NCBI GenBank assembly: GCA_002337605.1
Contig: DDGL01000016.1
Location: forward strand, 282,973-346,972
DNA from: Flavobacteriaceae bacterium UBA1903
GTDB lineage: Bacteria > Bacteroidota > Bacteroidia > Flavobacteriales > Flavobacteriaceae
Direction of reading: 5' to 3'
DNA length: 64,000 nt
Part shown: in pieces, positions 16,605-25,589 of the stretch
How positions within the stretch are numbered: position 1 is the stretch's first letter
How the letters are laid out: every line of letters begins with the position of its first letter
Position numbers and translations under genes: made by a program
Notes under the pieces: generated by a model
Database searches by the model: none
What the model was told of the DNA's origin: nothing
The model's input: the letters and a program-made list of their open reading frames with translations, nothing else

Positions 16605-18558
16605 AGGTTGAGTTTAAGATTTCAATCGTTAAATCCTCGTGAGCTTTTAGGTTTTCATCGTTCCAATCGTCAGCCTGCTCCCACATTAATTCCATTTTTA
16701 AACTTTCTAGCTTGTCATCAGGTCTGTGATAGTTCGCTTTCTTTGCTTTTGGTAAGTCATTACTGAAACGGGAGTTTTTTTGTTGGCTTATTAGACAAAG
16801 ATTACCGAATCGATCTATATTATCAAAAGGTGGTTTATCTCCATTTCTAGGCTGTTGAGGAAAAAAATGTTCTACTGAACTTCTAAAGCCAAATTGAAAA
16901 TTTTTAGCTTTTTCGATTGCAACAAGATTTTCGTAATTTTCTGTCTCTTGTGTGGTATAATACCAAATTAAATAGTCTAGCCTATTAAATATAAAATTTT
17001 TGGTCTGTGTGCCTAGACTCCAAATATGATTGCTCACAGATTTATTTTTTGGTTTAGAATTATTTTCAAAAATGATTTCTTCATAGTCTAAATCGCCGTC
17101 AACCGATTGATTTCGATCAAAGTAAAAAGCATCATTTAACAGTTCTAAATATGTTATAAACTTATCTGCTTCGATTACTCCATTTTCTGAATTATTGTAC
17201 AGGTGGTATAAAGTAGCATTAAACCAATGTTTATAGATTCTTGTTGGAAATGATACATGGAACATAGATTGCAACATAATGATACGATTATTATCAGTAT
17301 TGTTTTCATCATCGCTTCCAGCTCGTTCAAATGTATCTTTAAAGTAATGTGATTTTCCTTTTTGGAACTGATGGATTTGCTTCCTTAATATCCATTTGGT
17401 GTCCTGTCCCAAATCTAAATTTCGAATAACATATTTATCAAATAGAAATTTCATTTTGAGCAGACTATAGCAGAAATCCTTAGCAAACTTGGACGGGTCG
17501 TTCTTATCAATATAAACGTGCTCAAATTGTTTAAGTAATTGCTTGTCGTCTAGGGCAATATCTTTGTTGTTTTCTTGAATTTTTAAAACATGAAGTAAGA
17601 AATTAGGGAAGTTAATTACAGCCGTTAGTTGTTCCTCGTCTTGCTTGCCTTCAGGCTCTTCAAGGTGGACTATTTCAGTTGAATCTAAAATTTGACTAAG
17701 ACTGGGCTTAGTCGATCCATGTTTTTCTTCTGTTACCTCTTGAGTACTTAAAAATGCATCTAGCAATTCATCGTAATCTTTTGGTATTTCGTTTCCATCA
17801 TCTCCAAAGATTTTCTTTCGGGTATTTTTACTATTATTTTCTGTGTTCCTTGTAAAGAACAACTGTATGTAACGATTCATATCACTTGCAGCTTCCCATA
17901 CAGTATTGAATAGTTCCCGATCCTCCGGGTATTCTTTTAGAAAGCTCATTAGGCGTGATTTGAGAACTTCGTGCTTTTCAAGTTGTTCACCACGCACATT
18001 CATAATCTCAAAATAATGGTTGAGATTCGTGTCTGGGGGAACGGCAACTTTTAGAAGAAGCGTTTTATTTAAAAGGTAGTCTGTAAATTCCTGAGCTGTA
18101 ATATTAAACTCTTCTAAATAATGACTTAGATTATCTTTAATAATTTTATAGGCAGCTTTAATAGCTGGTTCATTTACATCATCAAGTTTTTTATAATAGA
18201 CTGCTTGTAATGCGCTAATTGAATTGGGTCTGGAATCAAATAATAGAGTGTTAAAATCAAAATTTAAACTATAAGACGATTCTTTACTGTGAGAAAGGTA
18301 GGCTAGTATGATATATAGCGTGGTCAATCTTTGCTGTCCGTCTATTACTTCTTCTTTTCCTTGAACTCCCTTATTAATAACTAACGTGCCTAAATAGTAG
18401 TTGTCGTTTTGATTGGCTTTTACCTGACTGCATAAGTCAGATAATAGCTGGGACACTTCAGTAAGTGTCCACGCGAATTCCCGTTGATAAATAGGAATGC
18501 TGTAATTTGCAACCTTAAAAATATCAGAAATACTTAACAGTGGTGGATTTTTGGACAT
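16594..18558 (-). CDS. DUF262-DUF1524 (GmrSD-like) protein
   Basis: A 654-aa protein. The N-terminal DUF262 (ParB-like) domain has YSIPIYQREFAWT and the DGQQRLTTLY motif (about residues 70-80), an NTP-binding/hydrolysing element. The C-terminal DUF1524 HNH-type nuclease has VEHFFPQQPRNGD, NIDRFGNLCLIS and KNSRFSNDLP, where the family usually shows EHI.P and GNL.L. The order matches GmrSD type IV restriction enzymes that attack modified phage DNA. It overlaps the upstream DUF262 gene by 1 bp and the downstream GIY-YIG gene by 11 bp. Confidence 0.88.
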   Translation of the reverse strand: MSKNPPLLSISDIFKVANYSIPIYQREFAWTLTEVSQLLSDLCSQVKANQNDNYYLGTLVINKGVQGKEEVIDGQQRLTTLYIILAYLSHSKESSYSLNFDFNTLLFDSRPNSISALQAVYYKKLDDVNEPAIKAAYKIIKDNLSHYLEEFNITAQEFTDYLLNKTLLLKVAVPPDTNLNHYFEIMNVRGEQLEKHEVLKSRLMSFLKEYPEDRELFNTVWEAASDMNRYIQLFFTRNTENNSKNTRKKIFGDDGNEIPKDYDELLDAFLSTQEVTEEKHGSTKPSLSQILDSTEIVHLEEPEGKQDEEQLTAVINFPNFLLHVLKIQENNKDIALDDKQLLKQFEHVYIDKNDPSKFAKDFCYSLLKMKFLFDKYVIRNLDLGQDTKWILRKQIHQFQKGKSHYFKDTFERAGSDDENNTDNNRIIMLQSMFHVSFPTRIYKHWFNATLYHLYNNSENGVIEADKFITYLELLNDAFYFDRNQSVDGDLDYEEIIFENNSKPKNKSVSNHIWSLGTQTKNFIFNRLDYLIWYYTTQETENYENLVAIEKAKNFQFGFRSSVEHFFPQQPRNGDKPPFDNIDRFGNLCLISQQKNSRFSNDLPKAKKANYHRPDDKLESLKMELMWEQADDWNDENLKAHEDLTIEILNSTYER

Positions 18559-19913
18559 TAGGCTTTGATGAGTTGGTGTTGAGTAAATAATTTAGCTAAC
18601 TCATTTGAATTACCTCCTATTTGTGTAACAGGCTTAAGTCTATAGATGAGTATTTGAGAGATTGTTAAACTTTCCCGTATTAGGCGGATAAGACTATTTG
18701 GATGTCTCGCGTGATTGTCAACAGATTCCAATCTTACGGCTGTAAGTTTTATGCGAGGTCTGTAAGCCCAAAAGAAAATTAATGGAATCACTTTTTCCAG
18801 TTGCCTTTCACCAAACTTATCGATGTAATAGAGCAGGGTTACTTCAAAAAGATTGCGACAATATTTATCCCCAGTTCTGTATGATTTAGTGTAGGTGTTC
18901 AACTCATTAATAATTGCAAATGCTTTGGAATCAGGAGTATAAAAATCCTTATTTATATTAGTAAAATTTTTAATTGCTTCAACCATTTTTGATTTGTGCT
19001 TTACAAAATCAAAAAACCATTCACCGTTTACGGTAAATGCATCAAGCTGGTGTGGAAAGTGTTCTTGGCTATCGTTGAAATCATATAATATTTGCTGTTT
19101 TAAGCCTACGTATTTTGCATTTATAGCAATTGGCCGGGCATAAGGGTACAGTTGATTGTCTAAAAGATTCACACCCTTAAAAACCGTGATTTCATCTTTA
19201 GAAAAATAGGAAGCACTTTTACCTGTTGACCAATTCCTGATCTTGAAGAAATAATTGGCAAATGCATCTTTAAGGAAATGAGGATCGGTATTATCCCAAT
19301 GCTCAATCACTTTGATTTTTTCAGACTCCTTTAGGTGGCTCATCTCCCGAAGGTGAAACGCTTTGAGTAAATTATGAGGATATAATGCCTTACCTCTAGA
19401 GTTTTGGGAGTCAAAAAACTGAAAAGCTTCTCCCAAATCTGTTATGGTAACCTGAACAAATTGACATTTATTTAAAAAAAAATGTATCAAGTTCTCATCA
19501 AAATCAGTAATCCGCGATTGTATATGAGCGTAATTAGCTTTGAGGTTACCAATGCTAATAGCGTTATCAAATTTTAATTTGTCTAAACCTGGAGTTTCAA
19601 ATTTTAAAAAAGGAGTTTCAAATTTTTTTCTTAAAGCTTTATATAAAAGTAATAAGGTTAAGTAACGTTGTTGACCGTCTACAATTTCTTCTTGATTTTC
19701 AGACTCTATATCTTTATAAATAATGATTGTACCTATGCGATAGGCTTTCTTTTCCTGAAAGGTTATGATGTCATCAATAAGATCGTTTACATTTTTAACC
19801 GTCCATTTATAAGGTCTTTGATAGTCTGCGATTTTAAAATTACACTGAAGTAATTTTTTGATATTGAAAATAGCAGCCGTAGGTTCTTGAAGGTTTTTAT
19901 TTAACGTCTTCAA
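18558..19913 (-). CDS. DUF262-only protein
   Basis: A 451-aa protein with a DUF262 domain: FKIADYQRPYKWTVKNV, then EEIVDGQQRYLTLLLLY (about residues 75-90), and FQFFDSQNSRGKALYPHNLL, matching the 'F...N.rG..L...dllK' block. No HNH motif is seen at the C-terminus, so nuclease activity probably comes from the next gene. The two DUF262 genes may form a heteromer, as GmrS/GmrD domains can be split. Its start overlaps the end of the KAP NTPase gene by 17 bp. Confidence 0.85.
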   Translation of the reverse strand: MKTLNKNLQEPTAAIFNIKKLLQCNFKIADYQRPYKWTVKNVNDLIDDIITFQEKKAYRIGTIIIYKDIESENQEEIVDGQQRYLTLLLLYKALRKKFETPFLKFETPGLDKLKFDNAISIGNLKANYAHIQSRITDFDENLIHFFLNKCQFVQVTITDLGEAFQFFDSQNSRGKALYPHNLLKAFHLREMSHLKESEKIKVIEHWDNTDPHFLKDAFANYFFKIRNWSTGKSASYFSKDEITVFKGVNLLDNQLYPYARPIAINAKYVGLKQQILYDFNDSQEHFPHQLDAFTVNGEWFFDFVKHKSKMVEAIKNFTNINKDFYTPDSKAFAIINELNTYTKSYRTGDKYCRNLFEVTLLYYIDKFGERQLEKVIPLIFFWAYRPRIKLTAVRLESVDNHARHPNSLIRLIRESLTISQILIYRLKPVTQIGGNSNELAKLFTQHQLIKA

Positions 19914-22629
19914 ATTTTTTTCTGTTTAATGGTTTACAATCATTCTCAATAAAGGCATTCATTAATTTTTTAATTTTTTCCAACTTTGATTTGTGGTCTT
20001 CACCTACTATAATATTTTCAATTTCTTTAGTCTTTAAATACTCATAATAGTTTTTGAAGCCGTTCTTTCTAAATTCTTGATAGATCTCTTTATTTGTTTT
20101 ATCGACTTTTAGAGCATCCCAATCTGCTTTGTTGCAGAAAATCTGACAAAGGAAATCATTTGGTTTATACGTCTGGTGTTCTTTTGGGAATCCTTCTGGT
20201 TCCCCTTTAAAGTCTAGATATTCTCCCCATACAAAGTGAAGAAAATACTTTTGTAAGTGTGTTTTGAATAGTTCGTCAGCTTCAAACGCTAATATAATTT
20301 TATAGTCTTCTGCAATAAAATCAATTTGTAAGGTGTAGTAGCTAAAGTGAATATTATATCCTACATTCTGTTTCAGGATGTGCTTGAACTTTTCTAATAA
20401 TACATTTTTGGTGTTCGATAAATTAAAAGGAAAATTAGGGTAATCGATAGAATTTTTTTCTGTGTAGAGATCGTCTCTATCTTTTCTTGCACCGTTTATA
20501 ACAACATCTGCTAAAAAGCGATCTATTGGACCTATACTCACATTAGAATTAATAAGAGCATCCTTTAAATCTGTATGAGTAAGATTCGGTGTTTTTGCGG
20601 AGATATTTTGAATGGTTTTTTCAATTTCCTTGAAATCGTTTACAAGAGAAATGAATTCAAACTGATTTAATGCGGTTATAAATTTTGAAAAATCAGTTTT
20701 GTTGTCTATAGAATCAGAAATTTCAAACAAATATAACTTTAGCTCATTGAAAGCTTGTAATCTAACGTTTTGTGACAAACCCTTCATTCTATTTATCAAG
20801 TCTATAATGTTACCTGCGTTGAAAGATTCTTTAAATTTAGAGCGCGTATACGCGTCATTAGGAATTCCATTTCTCAAATAAAAATTAGTGTAATAAGATT
20901 TAGAAATAGTATACTGATTTGTTTCATAGAAAGCTTTACTTTTTTCACCGAACAAAATACATAAGGAAGCATTGACTATTTCAATATCTTTTGAATCATA
21001 ACTATTAACTTTCAGTGTATCGAAGAGTTTTTCTTTAGAGCTTTCAGTATAAATATAATGGCTACCATCATTCTCGTTCCAGCTATCAGTCATTTTTTGA
21101 TTTACAACGTCATAGTCTTTGTTATCAATAATACTTGATATTTTTTCAAAAACTAAGTTGTGTAAATTTCTATAGCGAAAAGTTAGAAGTCTAAACAGTA
21201 CATAATCGGGAAGATAAATATCATTCGTGTTGATTAAGGTTTTACTAAATTTAAATTCATTAAGAAATCTCTTTAAATCTCTGTAGGTTCTGATAAAATG
21301 CTTATAATCTAACTTTAAGTCACTACAAATAAATTGGTTTTCTTCATTATGTAAATTATCAAGACTAATGTCAGATATATCCAAAGTAGCTTGAAAAGAT
21401 TTGCCCGCAAATAAGGAATTAAATACTAGAAATAATTTTTCATTTCTAATGCGTTCTACTTGTTGGTCTTCTTGATTTATACGATGTGGAAATGCTTTTT
21501 TAATACCATCCAAAAGTATTTCATTGATTTGACTCTCATCAAATGGTAGGAGATCAATTTCTACTTGAAAAATTTTATTTATGTAGTTCTCCTTACTTTT
21601 TCCAAGTGTTTTTTCTAGGTAATTCCTGTCATAGCCAGCTAGAAATATTACATTGTCAAAATCAGATAATGTTCTTATAATTTTATAAGTATCAAGAATT
21701 TCGTTGTCTTCAAGTCTATCCAAATCGTCAAGTATAATTATGATCTGCCGATCTATACGATGTATAGCTTCTTGAATCTTTTGATAGTACTCTTCAAGAC
21801 TATGATCTTCTCTAAAGATATCTTTACCAGCTTGTATTAAATTGCTAATCTCTCCCGGACTTACACTTAAAATAGCATCAGTATATTTTTCAATATTATC
21901 TTCAATTTCAGCAGAGTGAGGCTTGAGGTTTGTTGCGAATTCTTTGAAGAAATTATCAATGATGGCTTTATCACCTTTATTTTTCCATATGTGAAACCAG
22001 AACATGATGGTTTCGGAATTTGTTTTTCTAAATTCTTGATCAAATCGATGTAAAAAGGTCGATTTACCAAAACCCCATTCCGCATTAATCCCTATACTAA
22101 ATGAGTTTTTTGGCTTGTAATCTGTAATGCTAGTAATCAATTTTTGTACAATTAATTCATTATCAATTTCTCCATCTACAAATACAGCATCGTTGATAAA
22201 AAAGTCTTTTCTATTTGGATTTGTAATTGAGCTTCGTTCTTTAATGTTGCTCCAGTGAATACAATGCAATAGAAAAAATAAAATAACAACATCAATGTAT
22301 TTTATAAGCGTGGGCTCTGGAAGGTATATAACTCCGTTGTCAAAAAATCGAAAAATCAAATAACTTGAGAATAGAGCAATTGCAAGGAAGTGCCCCTTTT
22401 TTGAAACTATATATTTTTTATCTATTAAAAAGAGGTAGCCACTTAATCCAATAATTATCAATAAAATATAGCCTAGCTTAAACTCAGTTGATTCAAAATT
22501 GAAGAGTTTGCCTAAATCAATTAAAAGATTCTGTATGGTGCTTTTAAAAACAAATAAAATTGCAATAATTGATAGATACCGCACTACATACTTTCTGTTA
22601 TTTTCTATCAAATCATTCAACATTTTCAA
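19897..22629 (-). CDS. Membrane-anchored KAP-family P-loop NTPase
   Basis: A 910-aa protein. Four hydrophobic helices occupy roughly residues 18-125. Then comes a KAP NTPase domain with Walker A in INAEWGFGKSTFLHRF (about residue 188) and Walker B in IIIILDDLDRLEDNEI (about residue 300), followed by the family's NVIFLAGYDRNYL. KAP NTPases include the phage-exclusion protein PifA and RdrA of RADAR. A long C-terminal region of about 400 residues has no recognised domain and could sense the trigger. It is the first gene of a four-gene operon with two DUF262 proteins and a GIY-YIG protein. Confidence 0.88.
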   Translation of the reverse strand: MKMLNDLIENNRKYVVRYLSIIAILFVFKSTIQNLLIDLGKLFNFESTEFKLGYILLIIIGLSGYLFLIDKKYIVSKKGHFLAIALFSSYLIFRFFDNGVIYLPEPTLIKYIDVVILFFLLHCIHWSNIKERSSITNPNRKDFFINDAVFVDGEIDNELIVQKLITSITDYKPKNSFSIGINAEWGFGKSTFLHRFDQEFRKTNSETIMFWFHIWKNKGDKAIIDNFFKEFATNLKPHSAEIEDNIEKYTDAILSVSPGEISNLIQAGKDIFREDHSLEEYYQKIQEAIHRIDRQIIIILDDLDRLEDNEILDTYKIIRTLSDFDNVIFLAGYDRNYLEKTLGKSKENYINKIFQVEIDLLPFDESQINEILLDGIKKAFPHRINQEDQQVERIRNEKLFLVFNSLFAGKSFQATLDISDISLDNLHNEENQFICSDLKLDYKHFIRTYRDLKRFLNEFKFSKTLINTNDIYLPDYVLFRLLTFRYRNLHNLVFEKISSIIDNKDYDVVNQKMTDSWNENDGSHYIYTESSKEKLFDTLKVNSYDSKDIEIVNASLCILFGEKSKAFYETNQYTISKSYYTNFYLRNGIPNDAYTRSKFKESFNAGNIIDLINRMKGLSQNVRLQAFNELKLYLFEISDSIDNKTDFSKFITALNQFEFISLVNDFKEIEKTIQNISAKTPNLTHTDLKDALINSNVSIGPIDRFLADVVINGARKDRDDLYTEKNSIDYPNFPFNLSNTKNVLLEKFKHILKQNVGYNIHFSYYTLQIDFIAEDYKIILAFEADELFKTHLQKYFLHFVWGEYLDFKGEPEGFPKEHQTYKPNDFLCQIFCNKADWDALKVDKTNKEIYQEFRKNGFKNYYEYLKTKEIENIIVGEDHKSKLEKIKKLMNAFIENDCKPLNRKKFEDVK

Positions 22630-22680
22630 ACTATAAAGAGATTATTAAATAATAGGCATTTTATTTTCAAGATTCCCCTC

Positions 22681-22729
22681 GAAAACCTCCCAGGATCAAC
22701 TCTAAATTAAGTGCTGACTAGGTTCTTGT
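22681..22729 (-). pseudogene. hsdS: Decayed hsdS 3'-tail remnant (copy C)
   Basis: Aligned without gaps to the 3' end of the intact hsdS (23882-23930), 36 of 49 bases match. On the minus strand it reads like the HsdS tail (WEVFEG is recognisable) but is broken by stops. It lies between the 79-aa ORF and the KAP operon. Confidence 0.75.
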
Positions 22730-22759
22730 CTTGGTTATTTTAATTTATAAGATTATTTA

Positions 22760-22999
22760 TTATGCAGGCAAAATAGTTAGTTTACTACCATTGACTGGGC
22801 TGATTTTTACATTTTTACTACTTAAACAATTTCTGACAGCTAAATCTAACTCATCTATATGTTCAAATCTATCTGATACTAACAAGAAACAAACAAGAAA
22901 CTCATTTGGGCTATTCCTATTCATTAAGCTCAACCGAGTTTCTCTTGCCAAATAACAAGTCTCTAATTGGTCACGTATCTCGATTAATAGTTCCTCCAT
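22760..22999 (-). CDS. Small hypothetical protein (79 aa)
   Basis: A short acidic protein beginning MEELLIEIRDQLETCY, mostly helical, with no recognised domain. It sits between two hsdS-tail remnants, in the same orientation as the restriction operon. The opposing 74-aa frame on the other strand is less credible because it has no context. This one could be a fragment of a larger lost gene. Confidence 0.45.
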   Translation of the reverse strand: MEELLIEIRDQLETCYLARETRLSLMNRNSPNEFLVCFLLVSDRFEHIDELDLAVRNCLSSKNVKISPVNGSKLTILPA

Positions 23000-23016
23000 A
23001 ATTGTATGCTTTAATT

Positions 23017-23065
23017 AAAAACCTCCCTCAAACAACGCTGCATTAACTGTGTACTATGTTCTTGG
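23017..23065 (-). pseudogene. hsdS: In-frame hsdS 3'-tail remnant (copy B)
   Basis: It matches the intact hsdS 3' end (23882-23930) at 41 of 49 bases without gaps. On the minus strand it still reads QEHSTQLMQRCLREVFN then stop; the intact tail reads QEHSEQLMQSCLREVFEG. It starts two bases beyond the stop of the 262-aa gene, as if a gene had been placed flush against an hsdS end. Confidence 0.85.
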
Positions 23066-23066
23066 T

Positions 23067-23855
23067 TTAGTTGTATTTAATACAGGATTTATAAAAGTTA
23101 TTAATTTCATCTATATATTTATAATCTTGTAACTTAGAAATTATTTCTTCATAGAAAAGAGGTTTTATTACTGTTTTTTCAAGAACTGGATTAAATTTTG
23201 TTTGTAACCATTTTATTCTTTCTTCATAATCGACTTCATTTTTATATTGTTCAACCCTTTCTTTAACTCTATCAAAAATGTCTGTTTTATCTAAGAACTT
23301 TTTAAAATTCTTCTTCTTCTTATTGTATTGATCTTCGGGAACCACTAAATAAAAACCTATAGATAAGTCATTTAATACTTCTAATTTATCTGCTTCGTCA
23401 ATCGTCTTTGCTATGCAGGCAACGTACCTCGCTGCTTGATTATAAAATGTAGCATTACTAACTTTTTTAGAAAATCCAGAATTAATTTTTGCCTCAAAAA
23501 TATTTAACTTGTTCCCTTTAAAATGCAAAGAACCTTTGCTATTGACGTTTCCAATTTCAAAATTTCCAATTACACCATCAGCGTGCGTATGAGTTTCAGC
23601 AAGTGGATCTCCTCTAAATCTTTGTAAGAATGGAGAGTACAGTAATCCTTCACTAAAAAATTTATCTTTTTCATTTACATATAGTGGATGCTCTTTTAAA
23701 CCAAAATCTGTAATGGCATGAACTAACAATTTTAACAACCAACCTTCATTATAAAATTCTGTTGGATGTGTGTATGCTTTCCAATATTCAAAAAAATCAA
23801 ATAATTTATTTAAGTCGTAGCTTTTATCATCTATTCGTTTTTCCTGTTCACTCAT
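23067..23855 (-). CDS. Probable PD-(D/E)XK-like nuclease in the RM operon
   Basis: A 262-aa soluble protein. HADGVIGNFEIG (Asp about residue 93) and LNIFEAKINSGFSKKV (EAK about residue 123), followed by NATFYNQAARYVACIA, have the D...ExK...Q spacing of PD-(D/E)XK nucleases. The C-terminal half is charged and helical. Its start overlaps the hsdS stop (ATGA-type), so it is co-translated with the specificity subunit. It lies between two copies of the hsdS tail. The nuclease call rests on motif pattern only; a protein sensing or protecting host DNA is an alternative. Confidence 0.55.
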   Translation of the reverse strand: MSEQEKRIDDKSYDLNKLFDFFEYWKAYTHPTEFYNEGWLLKLLVHAITDFGLKEHPLYVNEKDKFFSEGLLYSPFLQRFRGDPLAETHTHADGVIGNFEIGNVNSKGSLHFKGNKLNIFEAKINSGFSKKVSNATFYNQAARYVACIAKTIDEADKLEVLNDLSIGFYLVVPEDQYNKKKKNFKKFLDKTDIFDRVKERVEQYKNEVDYEERIKWLQTKFNPVLEKTVIKPLFYEEIISKLQDYKYIDEINNFYKSCIKYN

Positions 23856-25558
23856 ACCTCAACAGTTTTATGTTCTCCCTCAAAAACCTCCCTTAAACAA
23901 CTTTGCATTAACTGCTCACTGTGTTCTTGACTTTGCAGTACTTCTTGCTCTAAAGCATCACATAAACCCATTAAAGCATTTACTTTTTGGACGATGGCTT
24001 TTTGTTCTTCTAATGGCGGCAACATAAACATTAGAGATTTTAATTTTATTATTGTTAGGGCACTATATGCAGTACCTGATACTTTACCTAAAACTTCATC
24101 CATAAAAGTTGGACTTTTAATAAAAAGTTGAGTGTAAAAAGTATCTACATAATCACTTCTATTTATTTGCGTAATATTTCCATCTTTATAATAAAACTCT
24201 CTATCATCTGCAACCCAAGTATTTCCAATACTACCAACGGATGTTATTAATAAATCCCCTTGTTTTGGTGCTCCAAATTTTTTCGATATTTCTAAATACT
24301 TTTGATTTGATATAAATAGTTTTGACTTTGCTTTATTACCTCTAGAAAAATCTCCAATTTCCTTTGACCTATAAAAAGGAACACCTTGTTTTACATAATC
24401 AGCTTCATAAATTCTTTTACTAGACCCAATTTGTGAGACGGTACCCAACCTACACCAGACCCAACTTTCAGGTAATTCATAAGGAATTTCATCTGTTGTA
24501 ATTGGTGGAAATGGTTTTTCCTTTTTTATTTTTTTGTCTTTGATGAGTTGTGCTTTCTCTTTCTGGATGCGTTTTAATAAAATTGACGCATCTTCTATAT
24601 TAGGATTATTTGCGCGCCAATCTGCTGTGAGTTTACCTTGAACGGCTAATTGTAAAATGGTTTCTCGTAACTTTTTAATGTTAGTTGTTTCATTAAAAAA
24701 GGTTTTAAAATGGTCTTGTAAAAAAGTCCATTCTTGTTTTGCATTATTGGTGGTGAGTTGGTTTAATGCTGAAGTAACAAAGTCTTCTTTTAAACTAATT
24801 CGCTCAACGGTTAATTGCTCTAATTGCTCAACTTCTTTGAATAAGGTTTCTACAACTTCTACGATTGCTTTTTGTTCTTCTAGTGGTGGAATTGGCATGA
24901 CAATTTTCTCAATATTGTCTTTACCTATATTCGGTTGTGCATTTTGATTTATCCGTTCTCTTACCAAACCTTGAAATAGCTCAGACTCTAATATTACATT
25001 AAGAAAGTCAAGCGAAATTACTCTTTCATCAGCAAAGAAATTGCCAACACGGTAGTTTTGAACTAATATACCATAGTCTTTGTCGACCCTAGTCACCTTG
25101 CCTAACGTTCCTCCTGTCAAGGCCATAAGAAGGTGGCCCTGAAAAATTAAATCATCCTGAAATTCATCCTTTCTATTTGAATCAATATAGTTACACTTTG
25201 TGAAATCTAATGTTCCGTCAGATTTGCACTGACCAATTTTGATAACAGGAATACCCTCTTCAACAAAATCATATTTTCTAAACTGGTGTCCATGTCTTAG
25301 TTCTGCTACATCAATAAATTTAGCCCATTCCCAAGTAGAATTTAGTTTAAATGGAATTTCACTTTCTTGAACAATTTGCAATTCCTTTTTTGCCTTAATA
25401 GATTCTAAATTAATTGAAGCCTTATTAACATTTGGATTATTTGTTCGCCAGTCTCCTGTTAACTTACCTTGCACTGCCAATTGCATGATTAAACCTTTTA
25501 ATTCTTGGGCATTTGTAGGTCTAACCGTAAGTTCTTTAAAATGTTGTAGTAATTGCAT
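23852..25558 (-). CDS. hsdS: Type I restriction-modification specificity subunit
   Basis: A 568-aa DNA-recognition subunit with the two-fold HsdS layout. There are two target recognition domains, each ended by a conserved block (MPIPPLEEQKAIVEVVETLF and FMLPPLEEQKAIVQKVNALM) and a long spacer helix. Paired LQLAVQGKLTADWR-type segments precede each TRD. The C-terminus EHSEQLMQSCLREVFEG is repeated twice downstream as remnants. It lies 31 bp after hsdM, with a small hairpin repeat in the gap. The TRDs determine a bipartite target that cannot be read from sequence. Confidence 0.93.
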   Translation of the reverse strand: MQLLQHFKELTVRPTNAQELKGLIMQLAVQGKLTGDWRTNNPNVNKASINLESIKAKKELQIVQESEIPFKLNSTWEWAKFIDVAELRHGHQFRKYDFVEEGIPVIKIGQCKSDGTLDFTKCNYIDSNRKDEFQDDLIFQGHLLMALTGGTLGKVTRVDKDYGILVQNYRVGNFFADERVISLDFLNVILESELFQGLVRERINQNAQPNIGKDNIEKIVMPIPPLEEQKAIVEVVETLFKEVEQLEQLTVERISLKEDFVTSALNQLTTNNAKQEWTFLQDHFKTFFNETTNIKKLRETILQLAVQGKLTADWRANNPNIEDASILLKRIQKEKAQLIKDKKIKKEKPFPPITTDEIPYELPESWVWCRLGTVSQIGSSKRIYEADYVKQGVPFYRSKEIGDFSRGNKAKSKLFISNQKYLEISKKFGAPKQGDLLITSVGSIGNTWVADDREFYYKDGNITQINRSDYVDTFYTQLFIKSPTFMDEVLGKVSGTAYSALTIIKLKSLMFMLPPLEEQKAIVQKVNALMGLCDALEQEVLQSQEHSEQLMQSCLREVFEGEHKTVEV

Positions 25559-25567
25559 AGTTTGAGA

Positions 25568-25585
25568 TTCCTGCCTACGCAGGAA
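25568..25585. repeat. REP-like hairpin between hsdM and hsdS
   Basis: TTCCTGC and GCAGGAA form a 7-bp perfect inverted repeat with a CTAC loop. The same TTCCTGC...GCAGGAA type of extragenic palindrome is common in flavobacterial genomes. Its position between two subunits of one operon could attenuate or stabilise the transcript. Confidence 0.6.
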
Positions 25586-25589
25586 ATTG

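Noticed and set aside
22731..22955. A 74-aa plus-strand ORF
   Set aside because: It is antisense to the 79-aa minus-strand frame and partly covers an hsdS remnant; context favours the minus strand.
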